The position numbers and the translations under genes are program-made. 64,000 nt of DNA from Pseudomonas sp. (GTDB taxonomy: Bacteria > Pseudomonadota > Gammaproteobacteria > Pseudomonadales > Pseudomonadaceae), in NCBI RefSeq assembly GCF_030698175.1, contig NZ_JAUYNT010000042.1, positions 1 through 64,000 on the forward strand, read 5' to 3'. The notes below the pieces were generated by a model. The model was given only the letters and a program-made list of their open reading frames with translations. It had not been told where the DNA came from and did not search any database. This document shows positions 24,515 through 32,723 of this stretch, piece after piece; positions within the stretch are counted from its first letter, which is position 1; each line of letters starts with the position of its first letter.

Positions 24515-26305
24515 ATGACCACCATCGAACAGTTGAGCGCCTTGACCCAGATCCTTGCTCAGCGCAATTTGCACACGCTGTTCCAGCCTATTATCTCGCT
24601 GTCTGAGCGGCGCATTCTGGGCTATGAAGCCCTGACTCGCGGCCCCTCCAACAGCCCGTTGCATTCGCCCGTTCCGCTGTTTGCCGTGGCCCGGCAAAAC
24701 GCTCGCCTGAGCGAGCTAGAAGTGGTCAGCCGGCAAAGCGCCTGTCGGCGTTTCAGCGAACTGCAACTGCCCGGCATGTTGTTTTTGAATATCTCCCCAG
24801 AGACCTTGCTCGAGCCCGAGCATCAGCCGGGTCGCACCCTGCAACTGCTGCAAACCTACGGCATAGCACCGAGTCAGGTGGTGATTGAACTCACCGAGCA
24901 AGCCCCCATCGAAGACTTCAGCCTGCTGCACACGGCGCTGCATCACTATCGCTCGATGGGTTTTTCGATTGCTCTGGACGACCTTGGCGCTGGTTATTCG
25001 AGTTTGCGTTTATGGTCGGAACTGCGCCCTGACTACGTCAAAATTGACCGGCACTTTATCGACGGCATTCACCTCGATCCGGTCAAACGCGAGTTTGTCG
25101 GTTCTATCCTGAAAATGGCCAGCGCCTCACGGGCTCAGGTGATTGCCGAAGGCATCGAGTTGCCCGAAGAGCTGGCGGTGCTCGCCGACATGGGCGTCGA
25201 TTTGCTGCAGGGTTATTTGTTTAGTCGCCCGCAGGATCAGCCCAGCAGCGACATTCACGCCCTGCTGCCCAAGCTTGATACCAGCGCCGCGCATTTAACC
25301 GAGGACGCCTGCGACCTCAGTGCCCTGCTAAACCGACAGGTGGCCGTCAATGACGATGCACTGATCGCTCAAGTGCTCGAAGTGTTCCGCGCGCAGGCCA
25401 ACTTAAACTCATTAGCGGTACTCAATGAACAGCAACAACCGATTGGCATAGTGCACCGCAACTCACTCGCCAGCGCCCTACTAAAGCCCTTTGCCACCGA
25501 CCTGTTTGCCCGTAAACCCATCAGCCGGCTGATGAGTGATGACTTTTTAGTGGTTGAGCAGAACCAGTCGTTGCAGCAAGTCAGCCGACTATTAACCAGT
25601 CGCGCCCGGCAACGCATCGAGGAAGATTTCATCATCACCCAGGACGGTTTGTACCTGGGCCTGGGTCGGGTCATCGACGTACTGAAACTGATCACCGAGC
25701 TGAAAATTCAGCAAGCCCGCTACGCCAATCCATTGACCCTGCTGCCCGGCAATGTGCCGATCCAGCAATGCCTCACGCGCCTGTTGCAGCAGGCCCGCGA
25801 AGCGATGATTTGCTATGTCGATATCGACAATTTCAAACCCTTCAACGATATCTACGGCTACGCCAAAGGTGATGAGGTGCTGCTCTGTTTGGCGCAATGC
25901 TTAAGCGCGCGGATAGACCCGAGCTGTGATTTTGTCGGGCACATTGGCGGTGATGACTTTCTGCTGGTACTGGGTTCCGAGGACTGGCGCAAACGTCTCA
26001 ATTGCCTGCAAGAAGACTTTCAAGGCCAGTGCCGACGCTTCTATCGCCCCGAACACCTGCAAGCGGGAGGTTTTAGCAGCAACAACCGACAAGGCCAGCA
26101 GCAGGACTTCCCACTGCTGTCGTTGTCGTTGGGGGTGGTGCATTTGCGCCCAGAGGCCTGCGCGCATTTGGATGCCAGCCAGCTGGCGGAGATGGCCTCC
26201 CAGGCCAAGCATCACGCCAAAGCGGTACCGGGCTACAGCTTGCATATTTTGGACACGCAAACTGTGCTGGATCAGAGTCCCAATTCGGTCGCCCGCGCCT
26301 CGTAG
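24515..26305 (+). CDS. EAL-CBS-GGDEF cyclic-di-GMP signalling protein
   Basis: A 596-residue cytoplasmic protein with the unusual domain order EAL first. EAL residues 15-250: EALTRG, ELTEQ, ALDDLGAGYSSL, YVKIDRHFID and IAEGIELPEEL are all present, suggesting active phosphodiesterase. A paired CBS region spans about 265-400. GGDEF spans about 415-590, with IDNFKPFNDIYGYAKGDEVL and the A-site written GGDDF, which may still support cyclase activity. No membrane segment, so input may come from nucleotides at the CBS pair. The gene is monocistronic and overlaps the convergent Sel1 gene by 34 bp. Confidence 0.93.
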   Translation: MTTIEQLSALTQILAQRNLHTLFQPIISLSERRILGYEALTRGPSNSPLHSPVPLFAVARQNARLSELEVVSRQSACRRFSELQLPGMLFLNISPETLLEPEHQPGRTLQLLQTYGIAPSQVVIELTEQAPIEDFSLLHTALHHYRSMGFSIALDDLGAGYSSLRLWSELRPDYVKIDRHFIDGIHLDPVKREFVGSILKMASASRAQVIAEGIELPEELAVLADMGVDLLQGYLFSRPQDQPSSDIHALLPKLDTSAAHLTEDACDLSALLNRQVAVNDDALIAQVLEVFRAQANLNSLAVLNEQQQPIGIVHRNSLASALLKPFATDLFARKPISRLMSDDFLVVEQNQSLQQVSRLLTSRARQRIEEDFIITQDGLYLGLGRVIDVLKLITELKIQQARYANPLTLLPGNVPIQQCLTRLLQQAREAMICYVDIDNFKPFNDIYGYAKGDEVLLCLAQCLSARIDPSCDFVGHIGGDDFLLVLGSEDWRKRLNCLQEDFQGQCRRFYRPEHLQAGGFSSNNRQGQQQDFPLLSLSLGVVHLRPEACAHLDASQLAEMASQAKHHAKAVPGYSLHILDTQTVLDQSPNSVARAS

Positions 26306-26739
26306 AGGGTCGCCTGCTGTGGATCAGCCGCCAAGCCAACGCCGCCCTGCGCGTATAACCCAGCCAAGCGCCGCGCCGCCAACGGATGGCCCACAGCAGC
26401 AGCCTTGATCCACCAAGCTGCGGCCACACCGGCATCGGCTGGCTGCTGTAGATCGCCAGCCAAACTGACCACACCCACCTGATAAGCCGCCTTACCATCC
26501 CCGGCCGTAGCGGCCAGTTGCAATAAACGCAAACCTTCTTGCCGCGCGCTTAGGCCCTGACCGCGAAACAACAGTAAATGCCCATAAAAGCTTTGCACGT
26601 CGACATCACCACGGGCGGCCATGCGCGCAAACTGCCCCTGCATCCAGTCCCAGGCACGCGGCTGCTTAACCAACCAGGCCCAATGAAACAAGCGCCGCGC
26701 CACTCGATAACCCACCTGGGCACGCACAGAGCCAAACAT
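26272..26739 (-). CDS. Sel1-repeat protein
   Basis: A 155-residue protein with two or three Sel1-like helical repeats, visible in RLLQLAATAGDGKAAYQVG, AAWWIKAAAVGHPLAARRLA and LYAQGGVGLAADPQQA. Sel1/TPR-like solenoids act as protein scaffolds. Its start follows one base after the stop of the 121-aa gene, and its 3' end overlaps the convergent EAL-GGDEF gene by 34 bp. It is the third gene of the HTH-unknown-Sel1 cluster. Confidence 0.85.
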   Translation of the reverse strand: MFGSVRAQVGYRVARRLFHWAWLVKQPRAWDWMQGQFARMAARGDVDVQSFYGHLLLFRGQGLSARQEGLRLLQLAATAGDGKAAYQVGVVSLAGDLQQPADAGVAAAWWIKAAAVGHPLAARRLAGLYAQGGVGLAADPQQATLYEARATELGL

Positions 26740-27105
26740 CTACAGCTCCTCGGGGTAGCTGAACTCAAACACCCGCGCCACTTCAGCCGCATGCCACGAG
26801 GCTGCGGCGACGCCATCCGCCGGACCGCTGAAACGTTCCAGCAAACTCACACATTCAAAGAAGCCCGTGCGTGGCAAGCGACTGGCACCCTGACTGATCA
26901 CCAGCGCACTGCGCAGGGGCCTGTCCGCCCGCGCATCCAGCCCGGCCAGATGCTCAAGGGCGGCGGCCAGCGTCTGCATGGCTGGTGTGGGCAACTGCAA
27001 ACGCTCGATCAGCGCGCGATAGGTCAGCAGATGGCGTTGCCGTTGGGCGCCGGCCAACTCCAGCAACAATGCCTGCCAATGCTGACGACTGATGCTGACA
27101 CTCAC
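26740..27105 (-). CDS. Small conserved-looking protein of unknown function (121 aa)
   Basis: Starts at ATG 27105 within the end of the HTH gene (four-base ATGA overlap), so the two are translationally coupled. The product has the pattern LLTYRALIERLQLPTP near residue 26, which resembles winged-helix 'tYgelA..lg' domains, followed by the RPLRSALVISQGASRLPRTGFF segment near 65. I recall similar small proteins in proteobacteria but cannot name a function. No membrane helix or signal. Confidence 0.7.
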   Translation of the reverse strand: MSVSISRQHWQALLLELAGAQRQRHLLTYRALIERLQLPTPAMQTLAAALEHLAGLDARADRPLRSALVISQGASRLPRTGFFECVSLLERFSGPADGVAAASWHAAEVARVFEFSYPEEL

Positions 27106-27434
27106 GACTCGGTGCTCCAGCCGGCAATTCCCAATGCCCGTGCCAGTGGCCGTAACACCGGTTCGCCGGCCTCACGCTGGCCGTTTTCGATTTGCTCAAG
27201 ATAATGCGGACTGATGCCCACCGAGCGCGCGAGCTGTTCAAGCGAAAGGTTTAAACCTTCACGCAAGGCACGCATTTGGCTGAGTTCGGCGCGTTGTGCT
27301 GGCGTCGTTGCTGCGGCGCTTGGCGGCGCAGCTTTGCTGGTCAAACCAGCGGCTTTTAACAGGGCTTGGTATTGCGCCCAAGGCAGAACCGCATATTCCG
27401 GCTCCCCCTCACGGCTGATTATTTGCACATTCAT
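27102..27434 (-). CDS. Helix-turn-helix (XRE) regulator with Phd-like N-terminus
   Basis: Encodes 110 residues. The first 30 (MNVQIISREGEPEYAVLPWA start) resemble Phd/YefM antitoxin openings, and residues 55-105 form an XRE helix-turn-helix (LREGLNLSLEQLARSVGISP, then LEQIENGQREAGEP). It leads a compact three-gene unit with the 121-aa and Sel1 genes. Such architecture is used by antitoxins and by autoregulated DNA-binding proteins; no toxin domain is recognised beside it. Confidence 0.82.
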   Translation of the reverse strand: MNVQIISREGEPEYAVLPWAQYQALLKAAGLTSKAAPPSAAATTPAQRAELSQMRALREGLNLSLEQLARSVGISPHYLEQIENGQREAGEPVLRPLARALGIAGWSTES

Positions 27435-27644
27435 TTTAAGACTCCATGGAAAGCAGTGCTAACTGCGTCAGCACTCTCCTTGTCAGTCGCCATCTTAACA
27501 GGAGCACTGCAGCCAGTGGCGGGCAACTGCGCGCCAAGCCGAGCGCAACTAACTCAGTTTAGTCGCCCAACCCACAACGGTAACAATCCGGATAGGCCGC
27601 CATTAGGCTCACAAACAGCTGGAACCTGCGTGCTAACCGGGTTG

Positions 27645-27855
27645 CTTGTGGTTACCCACAAAAGCTGTGGATAACCTTGTGGATGGATTTGTTCGACAAG
27701 CAGCAAAGGCCCGCGCCACCGGGCCCTAAGATAGATCGGACATTTTTTAGACAGAATAAAAAAATCAACAAAATCAATAAGTTAAAAAGCCAAAAAAATC
27801 AAGTCAGGGTTTTGACAGAAACTCTGCAGAGCGCCCCAGTGATTGTGCATAAGCG
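27645..27855. other. Cluster of DnaA-box-like 9-mers flanking an AT-rich stretch
   Basis: TGTGGATAA at 27666-27674 is a perfect DnaA box. Near matches are TTACCCACA at 27652-27660, TGTGGTTAC at 27647-27655, TGTGGATGG at 27678-27686 and TGTGCATAA at 27844-27852. Between the last two lies the AT-rich run about 27735-27810. The rest of the 541-bp gap 27435-27975 has no convincing gene. Confidence 0.5.
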
Positions 27856-27930
27856 TAACACTTACACCTCTTGAAGCCGGACAAGCGCAGCACTGTCAAG
27901 GTAAAAACTACTTTTCTAACCGCCACAACG

Positions 27931-27960
27931 CACAACGCCCCGCAAGGGCGGGGCGTTGTG
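27931..27960 (-). terminator. Strong hairpin after the FKBP isomerase gene
   Basis: CACAACGCCCC and GGGGCGTTGTG form an uninterrupted stem with a short loop, 16 bp after the stop codon of the FKBP gene. A T-run is missing, so termination may be weak or rho-aided. Confidence 0.6.
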
Positions 27961-27975
27961 TTGTCAGCAAAAAGC

Positions 27976-28677
27976 TTACTTAGAAGCTTGTGCCGCAGGG
28001 TCTTTGATCGAGAGCAATTCCAGGTCAAATACCAGCACCGAGTTAGCTGGAATTTCTGGGCTTGGGCTCTGTGCGCCGTAGGCCAGCTCGCTTGGAATGT
28101 ACAACTTAACTTTCTCGCCAACGTGCATCAGTTGCAGAGCTTCAACCCAACCAGGGATCACACCGCTAACTGGCAAGTCAATCGGGCTGCCGCGCTTGAT
28201 CGAGCTGTCGAACACTTTACCGTCAGTCAGGCGGCCTTCGTAGTGAACGCTCACCACGTCAGTGGCTTTTGGCTGTGCGCCTTCGGCTTTGGTCACCACT
28301 TCATATTGCAGACCGGAAGTGGTGGTGATCACGCCTTCACGCTTGGCGTTGTCTTCGAGGAACTTCTTGCCAGCCTTGCCAGCTTCTTCATTCATGGCAG
28401 TCACGCGCGCTTCGGCACGTTTTTGCAAAGCAGCAAAGGCTTCAACCAGCTCTTCGTCTTTCAGTTTTTGCTCTTTCTTGCCGATAGCGTCTTCGATGCC
28501 TTGGGCAACAGCTTTTGAATCCAAATCATCCATGCCTTCCTGAGCCAGGCTTTTGCCCATGTTCAGGCCGATGCCGTAAGAGGCTTTCTGCGCAGGGGTA
28601 GTCAGCTCAACTTTAGTCTGCGAGTCGCAGCCTGCGAGAACTAGACCTAACAGAGCTACCGTCGCTAATTGTTTCAT
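27976..28677 (-). CDS. FKBP-type peptidylprolyl isomerase, lipoprotein (FkpA/Mip type)
   Basis: A 233-residue exported isomerase with a lipoprotein signal (MKQLATVALLGLVLAGCDSQ; lipobox LAGC). The N-terminal helical dimerisation domain (about 25-125) starts KASYGIGLNMGKSLAQEG, and the FKBP domain (about 130-225) shows VSVHYEGRLTDGKVFDSS, GVIPGWVEALQLMHVGEK and YIPSELAYG. Acts as a folding catalyst and chaperone in the periplasm. The preceding 220 bp carry T-rich sequence and no gene. Confidence 0.93.
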   Translation of the reverse strand: MKQLATVALLGLVLAGCDSQTKVELTTPAQKASYGIGLNMGKSLAQEGMDDLDSKAVAQGIEDAIGKKEQKLKDEELVEAFAALQKRAEARVTAMNEEAGKAGKKFLEDNAKREGVITTTSGLQYEVVTKAEGAQPKATDVVSVHYEGRLTDGKVFDSSIKRGSPIDLPVSGVIPGWVEALQLMHVGEKVKLYIPSELAYGAQSPSPEIPANSVLVFDLELLSIKDPAAQASK

Positions 28678-28898
28678 GTGGATTCCTTGTTCGTGCGCTA
28701 GATGGGCAAAGCAAATTGAAGGCGCGAGCTTAACAGGCGACCTTTATCACTGGCTACCGGCCATCAGAACGAAAAAATGCTGAATAGTTCAGAGACTTAG
28801 AATTTTTTTGAATTTTGTTTTGAATTTAGAATTTATCGCGATACAAGAGGTGTTGCGAGGTAGTAACAGACGTAACGATTTGAAGCGAAGATAAAAAA

Positions 28899-28975
28899 TG
28901 GCGCAGCGGACGGGACTCGAACCCGCGACCCCCGGCGTGACAGGCCGGTATTCTAACCGACTGAACTACCGCTGC
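28899..28975 (-). tRNA. tRNA-Asp (anticodon GTC)
   Basis: A 77-nt gene with encoded CCA. The acceptor stem GCAGCGG pairs with CCGCTGC, the anticodon loop reads CTGTCAC (GTC), and the T-arm GGGTTCGAGTCCC is canonical. It is the second of two tRNAs in a row, 18 nt after tRNA-Val. Confidence 0.97.
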
Positions 28976-28993
28976 GCGTAACACCAAAAGTAA

Positions 28994-29069
28994 TGGTGGG
29001 TGATGACGGGATCGAACCGCCGACCCGCTGCTTGTAAGGCAGCTGCTCTCCCAGCTGAGCTAATCACCC
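28994..29069 (-). tRNA. tRNA-Val (anticodon TAC)
   Basis: A 76-nt gene with encoded CCA. The acceptor GGGTGAT pairs with ATCACCC, the anticodon loop reads CTTACAA (TAC), and the T-arm is GCGGTTCGATCCCGT-like. It lies upstream of tRNA-Asp and is probably co-transcribed with it. Confidence 0.97.
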
Positions 29070-29229
29070 TTCACTTTCGAAGTGCGCGCATTCTAGGCTG
29101 CTTATTTAATTCTGGCAAGCCTTAAGTTAAAAAATTTAATCGATGCAGCAAAGACTTAGCGCGCTATTAGCCAACGACGGCCGAGGAGGGAATAATGCCC
29201 GCTTTGCACTAAATGGAGATGCACCCGTC

Positions 29230-30150
29230 ATGTGGTTTCGTAACCTGCTCGTCTATCGCCTCACCCAAGATCTGCCCTTCGATGCGCAAGCACTGGAAAC
29301 TGCACTGGCCGCCAAGCCCGCCCGCCCCTGCGCCAGCCAAGAACTGAGCACTTATGGCTTTATCGCACCGTTCGGCAAAGGTGAAGACGCGCCCCTGGTT
29401 CACGTCAGCCAGGACTTCATGTTGATTGCCGCCCGTAAAGAAGACCGCATCCTGCCCGGCAGCGTGGTGCGCGATGCCTTAAAGGAGAAGGTCGAGGAGA
29501 TCGAAGCCGAGCAAATGCGCAAGGTCTATAAGAAGGAGCGCGACCAGCTGAAAGACGACATCATCCAGGCCTTCTTGCCCCGCGCCTTTATCCGCCGCTC
29601 GGCCACCTTCGCGGCCATCGCACCGAAGCTCGGTCTGATCTTGGTCAACGCCGCCAGCCCGAAACGCGCCGAAGACCTGCTCTCGACCCTGCGCGAAGCC
29701 ATCGGCTCGCTGCCAGTGCGGCCACTGACTGTCAAAGTCGCACCGACCGCGACCCTGACCGAATGGGTCAAGACCCAGAAGGCCGCCGACCACTTCACCG
29801 TGCTCGACGAATGCGAACTACGCGACACCCAGGAAGACGGCGGCATCATTCGCTGCAAACGCCAGGACCTGACCAGCGAAGAGATTCAGTTGCACCTCAG
29901 CGCCGGCAAGCAGGTCACCCAATTATCGCTGGCCTGGCAGGACAAACTGTCTTTCGTGCTGGACGACAAGACCATCATCAAGCGCCTGCGCTTTGAAGAC
30001 CTGCTGCAAGACCAGGCCGAGCAAGATGGCGGCGACGATGCACTGGGCCAGCAGGACGCCAGCTTCACCCTGATGATGCTGACCTTCGGCGAGTTCTTGC
30101 CGCAGCTGTTCGAAGCCCTCGGCGGCGAAGAGATCCCGCAGGGCATTTAA
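29230..30150 (+). CDS. rdgC: Recombination-associated protein RdgC
   Basis: Encodes 306 residues, the exact usual length, from ATG 29230 (MWFRNLLVYRLTQDLPFDAQ). RdgC is a ring-shaped double-stranded DNA-binding protein that limits RecA activity. Family marks are TYGFIAPFG, the EERDQLKDDIIQAFLPRAF-like basic segment and the C-terminal DASFTLMMLTFGEFLPQLFE. The frame extends upstream to 29143 but has no ribosome site there. Monocistronic. Confidence 0.96.
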   Translation: MWFRNLLVYRLTQDLPFDAQALETALAAKPARPCASQELSTYGFIAPFGKGEDAPLVHVSQDFMLIAARKEDRILPGSVVRDALKEKVEEIEAEQMRKVYKKERDQLKDDIIQAFLPRAFIRRSATFAAIAPKLGLILVNAASPKRAEDLLSTLREAIGSLPVRPLTVKVAPTATLTEWVKTQKAADHFTVLDECELRDTQEDGGIIRCKRQDLTSEEIQLHLSAGKQVTQLSLAWQDKLSFVLDDKTIIKRLRFEDLLQDQAEQDGGDDALGQQDASFTLMMLTFGEFLPQLFEALGGEEIPQGI

Positions 30151-30158
30151 GCCCGCCC

Positions 30159-30189
30159 GCCGGCGCCGCCAACTAGGCAGCGCCGGCTT
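30159..30189 (+). terminator. Possible terminator after rdgC
   Basis: The arms GCCGGCGC and GCGCCGGC enclose 13 bases, starting nine bases after the stop. Only a weak T-rich tail (TTATAT) follows. Confidence 0.5.
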
Positions 30190-30284
30190 ATATAGCTAGC
30201 CCCTGAAAAATCCCGATACAGAGCAACACTGCGCATTCGCCCGCGCAGCTTGCCCTGCGCCTGTATATGTGCAAAATAACGCAC

Positions 30285-30337
30285 AGCGCAAGGACGACCT
30301 TGCCCCTCACTGGCTCATCATCCGGGGACGACCCCAG
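30285..30337 (+). promoter_or_regulatory. Guanidine-II (mini-ykkC) riboswitch
   Basis: Two small hairpins with identical ACGA tetraloops are present: GCAAGG-ACGA-CCTTGC at 30288-30303 and GGGG-ACGA-CCCC at 30324-30335. This paired ACGR-loop arrangement is the defining feature of guanidine-II riboswitches, which turn on translation when guanidinium binds. The gdx start codon lies 27 bases after the second hairpin, and the RBS GGAGGT precedes ATG 30363. The context (an SMR guanidinium exporter) agrees exactly. Confidence 0.92.
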
Positions 30338-30362
30338 TCTTAAAGCTGCACTGGAGGTCATC

Positions 30363-30677
30363 ATGGCTTGGATAATTCTGTTTTTCGCCGGTCTGTTTGA
30401 AGTCTGCTGGGCCGTCGGCCTGAAATACACCGAGGGTTTTACCCGCCCGCTACCCACCGCCCTAACGGTCGCAGCGATGCTGATCAGCCTCGGTTTGCTA
30501 GGCCTGGCGATGAAGGAATTACCGCTGGGCACGGCCTATGCGGTCTGGACCGGGATTGGAGCTGTGGGCACGGTGATCGCCGGGATCTTGCTGTTTGGCG
30601 AGTCCATGGCACTGATTCGTCTGCTCAGCGTTGCGCTGATCGTCTGTGGCTTGCTCGGACTAAAGCTCAGCCACTGA
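30363..30677 (+). CDS. gdx: Guanidinium exporter Gdx (SugE-type SMR protein)
   Basis: A 104-residue four-helix antiporter of the SMR family. FEVCWAVGLKYTEGFTRPLP (Glu13 is the coupling residue) and AVWTGIGAVGT are typical of the Gdx/SugE branch rather than EmrE. Gdx exports guanidinium in exchange for protons. The frame is open from 30267, but the riboswitch occupies that leader and ATG 30363, preceded by GGAGGT, is the start. Control by the guanidine-II riboswitch confirms the substrate. Confidence 0.95.
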   Translation: MAWIILFFAGLFEVCWAVGLKYTEGFTRPLPTALTVAAMLISLGLLGLAMKELPLGTAYAVWTGIGAVGTVIAGILLFGESMALIRLLSVALIVCGLLGLKLSH

Positions 30678-30685
30678 GCAAAATT

Positions 30686-30719
30686 CTGCACAAGCCGGTT
30701 ATTCGACCGGTTTGTGCAG
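30686..30719. terminator. Terminator hairpin between gdx and the acyltransferase fusion
   Basis: The arms CTGCACAAGCCGGT and ACCGGTTTGTGCAG form a 14-bp stem with one mismatched pair around a six-base loop, between convergent genes. The T-run is poor. Confidence 0.65.
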
Positions 30720-30729
30720 ACAGGCCTGA

Positions 30730-32604
30730 TTAGCGAATCGCGCCGCGCAAGGCGCCCACTTCGGCCTGCAGCGTTTGCCGGTCGGTGTTGGCCGCCAACG
30801 GCTGGCCGGCGACCAGGGTCACCCGCGACCACAGCCGGCGAAACAGACCCTTGCCCGGGTCGCGGCTGAAGAAACTGCCCCACAAACCTTGCAGCGCCAT
30901 GGGAATCACCGGCACCGGGTTTTCCGCCAGCACCCGCTCGACTCCCGACTTGAACTCATTCAGCTCGCCATCGGTGGTCAGCTTGCCCTCGGGGAACAGG
31001 CAGACCAACTCGCCGGCCTGCAAATACTCGGCAATTTTCTTGAACGCAGCGTCGTAGATCAGCAGGTCTTCGTTGCGCCCGGCAATCGGCACAGTGCCGG
31101 CGGTGCGGAAGATAAAGTTCAGCACCGGCAGGTTGTAGATCTTGTAATACATGACAAAGCGGATCGGCCGCCGCACCGCCCCGCCGATCAGCAAGGCATC
31201 GACAAAGGACACATGATTGCAGACCAACAGCGCCGCGCCCTCATCGGGAATCTGCGCCAGCCCGCGGTGCTCCACCCGGTACATGGAGTGGCTGAGCAGC
31301 CAGATCATGAACCTCATGCTGAACTCGGGAACTATCTTGAAGATGTAGCTGTTCACCGCGATGTTCATCAGCGACACCACCAGGAACAACTCCGGGATGG
31401 AGAAACCGGCGACGCTGAGAAACAGGATGGAAACCAGCGCCGAGACCACCATAAACAACGAGTTGAGGATGTTATTCGCCGCGATTACCCGCGCCCGCTC
31501 GTGCTCGGCGGTGCGCGCCTGGATCAACGCATACAGCGGCACTATGTAAAAACCACCAAACAAACCTATGCCGAAGATGTCGCCGAGAATCAGCCAGGCC
31601 TGCGGCTCACTCAGTACCGCCAACCAGCTATGGGGTTCAGCGCCCTGAATAAAGCCGCCGGAATGCCACCAGAGCAAGATGCCGAACACCGTCAGGCCCA
31701 AGGAACCAAAGGGCACCAGACCGATCTCCACCTTGCCGCCCGACAGCCGCTCGCAGAGCATCGAACCGGTGGCGATGCCCACCGAGAACACCGCCAGAAT
31801 CAGCGTCACCACGCCCTCGTCGCCATGCAGCAACTCTTTGGCGTAAGCCGGGATCTGGGTCAGATAGACCGCACCGAGAAACCAGAACCACGAATTCCCC
31901 ACCAACGAGCGCGACACCGATGGCGTCTGCTGTTGCAAACCCAGACGCATGATTGCCCACGACTGGCGGAAGATATTCCAGTCCAGTTTCAGCTCTGGCA
32001 ACGCCGCATGGGCCCGTGGAATACCGCGACTGGCCAGGTAACCGACGCAGGCCACCAACACAATCGCGACTGCCACCCAGTTAGCGTAATGGCTGCTCGA
32101 CAGCATGATGCCGGCGCCGATGGTGCCGGCCAGGATGGCCAAGAAGGTGCCCATCTCCACCAGGCCATTGCCACCCACCAGCTCATCGTCGTGCAGGGCT
32201 TGCGGCAGAATCGAGTACTTCACCGGGCCAAAAATCGCCGAATGGGTACCCATGGCAAACAGCGCGATAAACATCAGCGGCAAGTTATTCAGCAAAAAGC
32301 CGCTGGCGCCCACCAGCATGATGACGATCTCGGCCAGCTTGATCGCACGGATCAAGGCGTCCTTGGCGAACTTCTCGCCAAACTGGCCGCCGAGGGCGGA
32401 AAACAGCAAAAACGGCAGAATAAACAGCAAGGCACACAGATTGACCAGCAAGGCCCGGTCGGCGCTCAAGCTGAGTTTATAAAGGATGGCGAGAATCAAC
32501 GACTGCTTGAAAATATTGTCGTTAAACGCGCCGCACAGCTGCGTGAGGAAAAACGGCAAGAAGCGTTTCTTACCCAACAGGGCGAATTGCGAGTGAGTGG
32601 TCAT
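30730..32604 (-). CDS. MFS transporter fused to a 1-acylglycerophosphate acyltransferase domain
   Basis: A 624-residue inner-membrane protein. Residues 1-400 form a 12-helix MFS (LplT-like lysophospholipid flippase) with QLCGAFNDNIFKQSL near the start. Residues 430-615 are a PlsC-type acyltransferase with the catalytic NHVSFVD (HxxxxD), PEGKLTTDGEL and PVIPMALQG blocks. In LplT-Aas proteins an AMP-binding acyl-ACP synthetase domain normally follows; it is absent here. Probable role: recycling of lysophospholipids that leak from the outer leaflet. Confidence 0.9.
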   Translation of the reverse strand: MTTHSQFALLGKKRFLPFFLTQLCGAFNDNIFKQSLILAILYKLSLSADRALLVNLCALLFILPFLLFSALGGQFGEKFAKDALIRAIKLAEIVIMLVGASGFLLNNLPLMFIALFAMGTHSAIFGPVKYSILPQALHDDELVGGNGLVEMGTFLAILAGTIGAGIMLSSSHYANWVAVAIVLVACVGYLASRGIPRAHAALPELKLDWNIFRQSWAIMRLGLQQQTPSVSRSLVGNSWFWFLGAVYLTQIPAYAKELLHGDEGVVTLILAVFSVGIATGSMLCERLSGGKVEIGLVPFGSLGLTVFGILLWWHSGGFIQGAEPHSWLAVLSEPQAWLILGDIFGIGLFGGFYIVPLYALIQARTAEHERARVIAANNILNSLFMVVSALVSILFLSVAGFSIPELFLVVSLMNIAVNSYIFKIVPEFSMRFMIWLLSHSMYRVEHRGLAQIPDEGAALLVCNHVSFVDALLIGGAVRRPIRFVMYYKIYNLPVLNFIFRTAGTVPIAGRNEDLLIYDAAFKKIAEYLQAGELVCLFPEGKLTTDGELNEFKSGVERVLAENPVPVIPMALQGLWGSFFSRDPGKGLFRRLWSRVTLVAGQPLAANTDRQTLQAEVGALRGAIR

Positions 32605-32723
32605 AGTCCCTTGATACCTGTTTTAAGACCAAGCTGGCCGTCAGTTATTGGATCGCATCCCTTGGGGCAAAAGCCACAGTCTTGGCCGATTTTGTCCGGT
32701 TATTGCGACAAAGTCGGCCTCAG

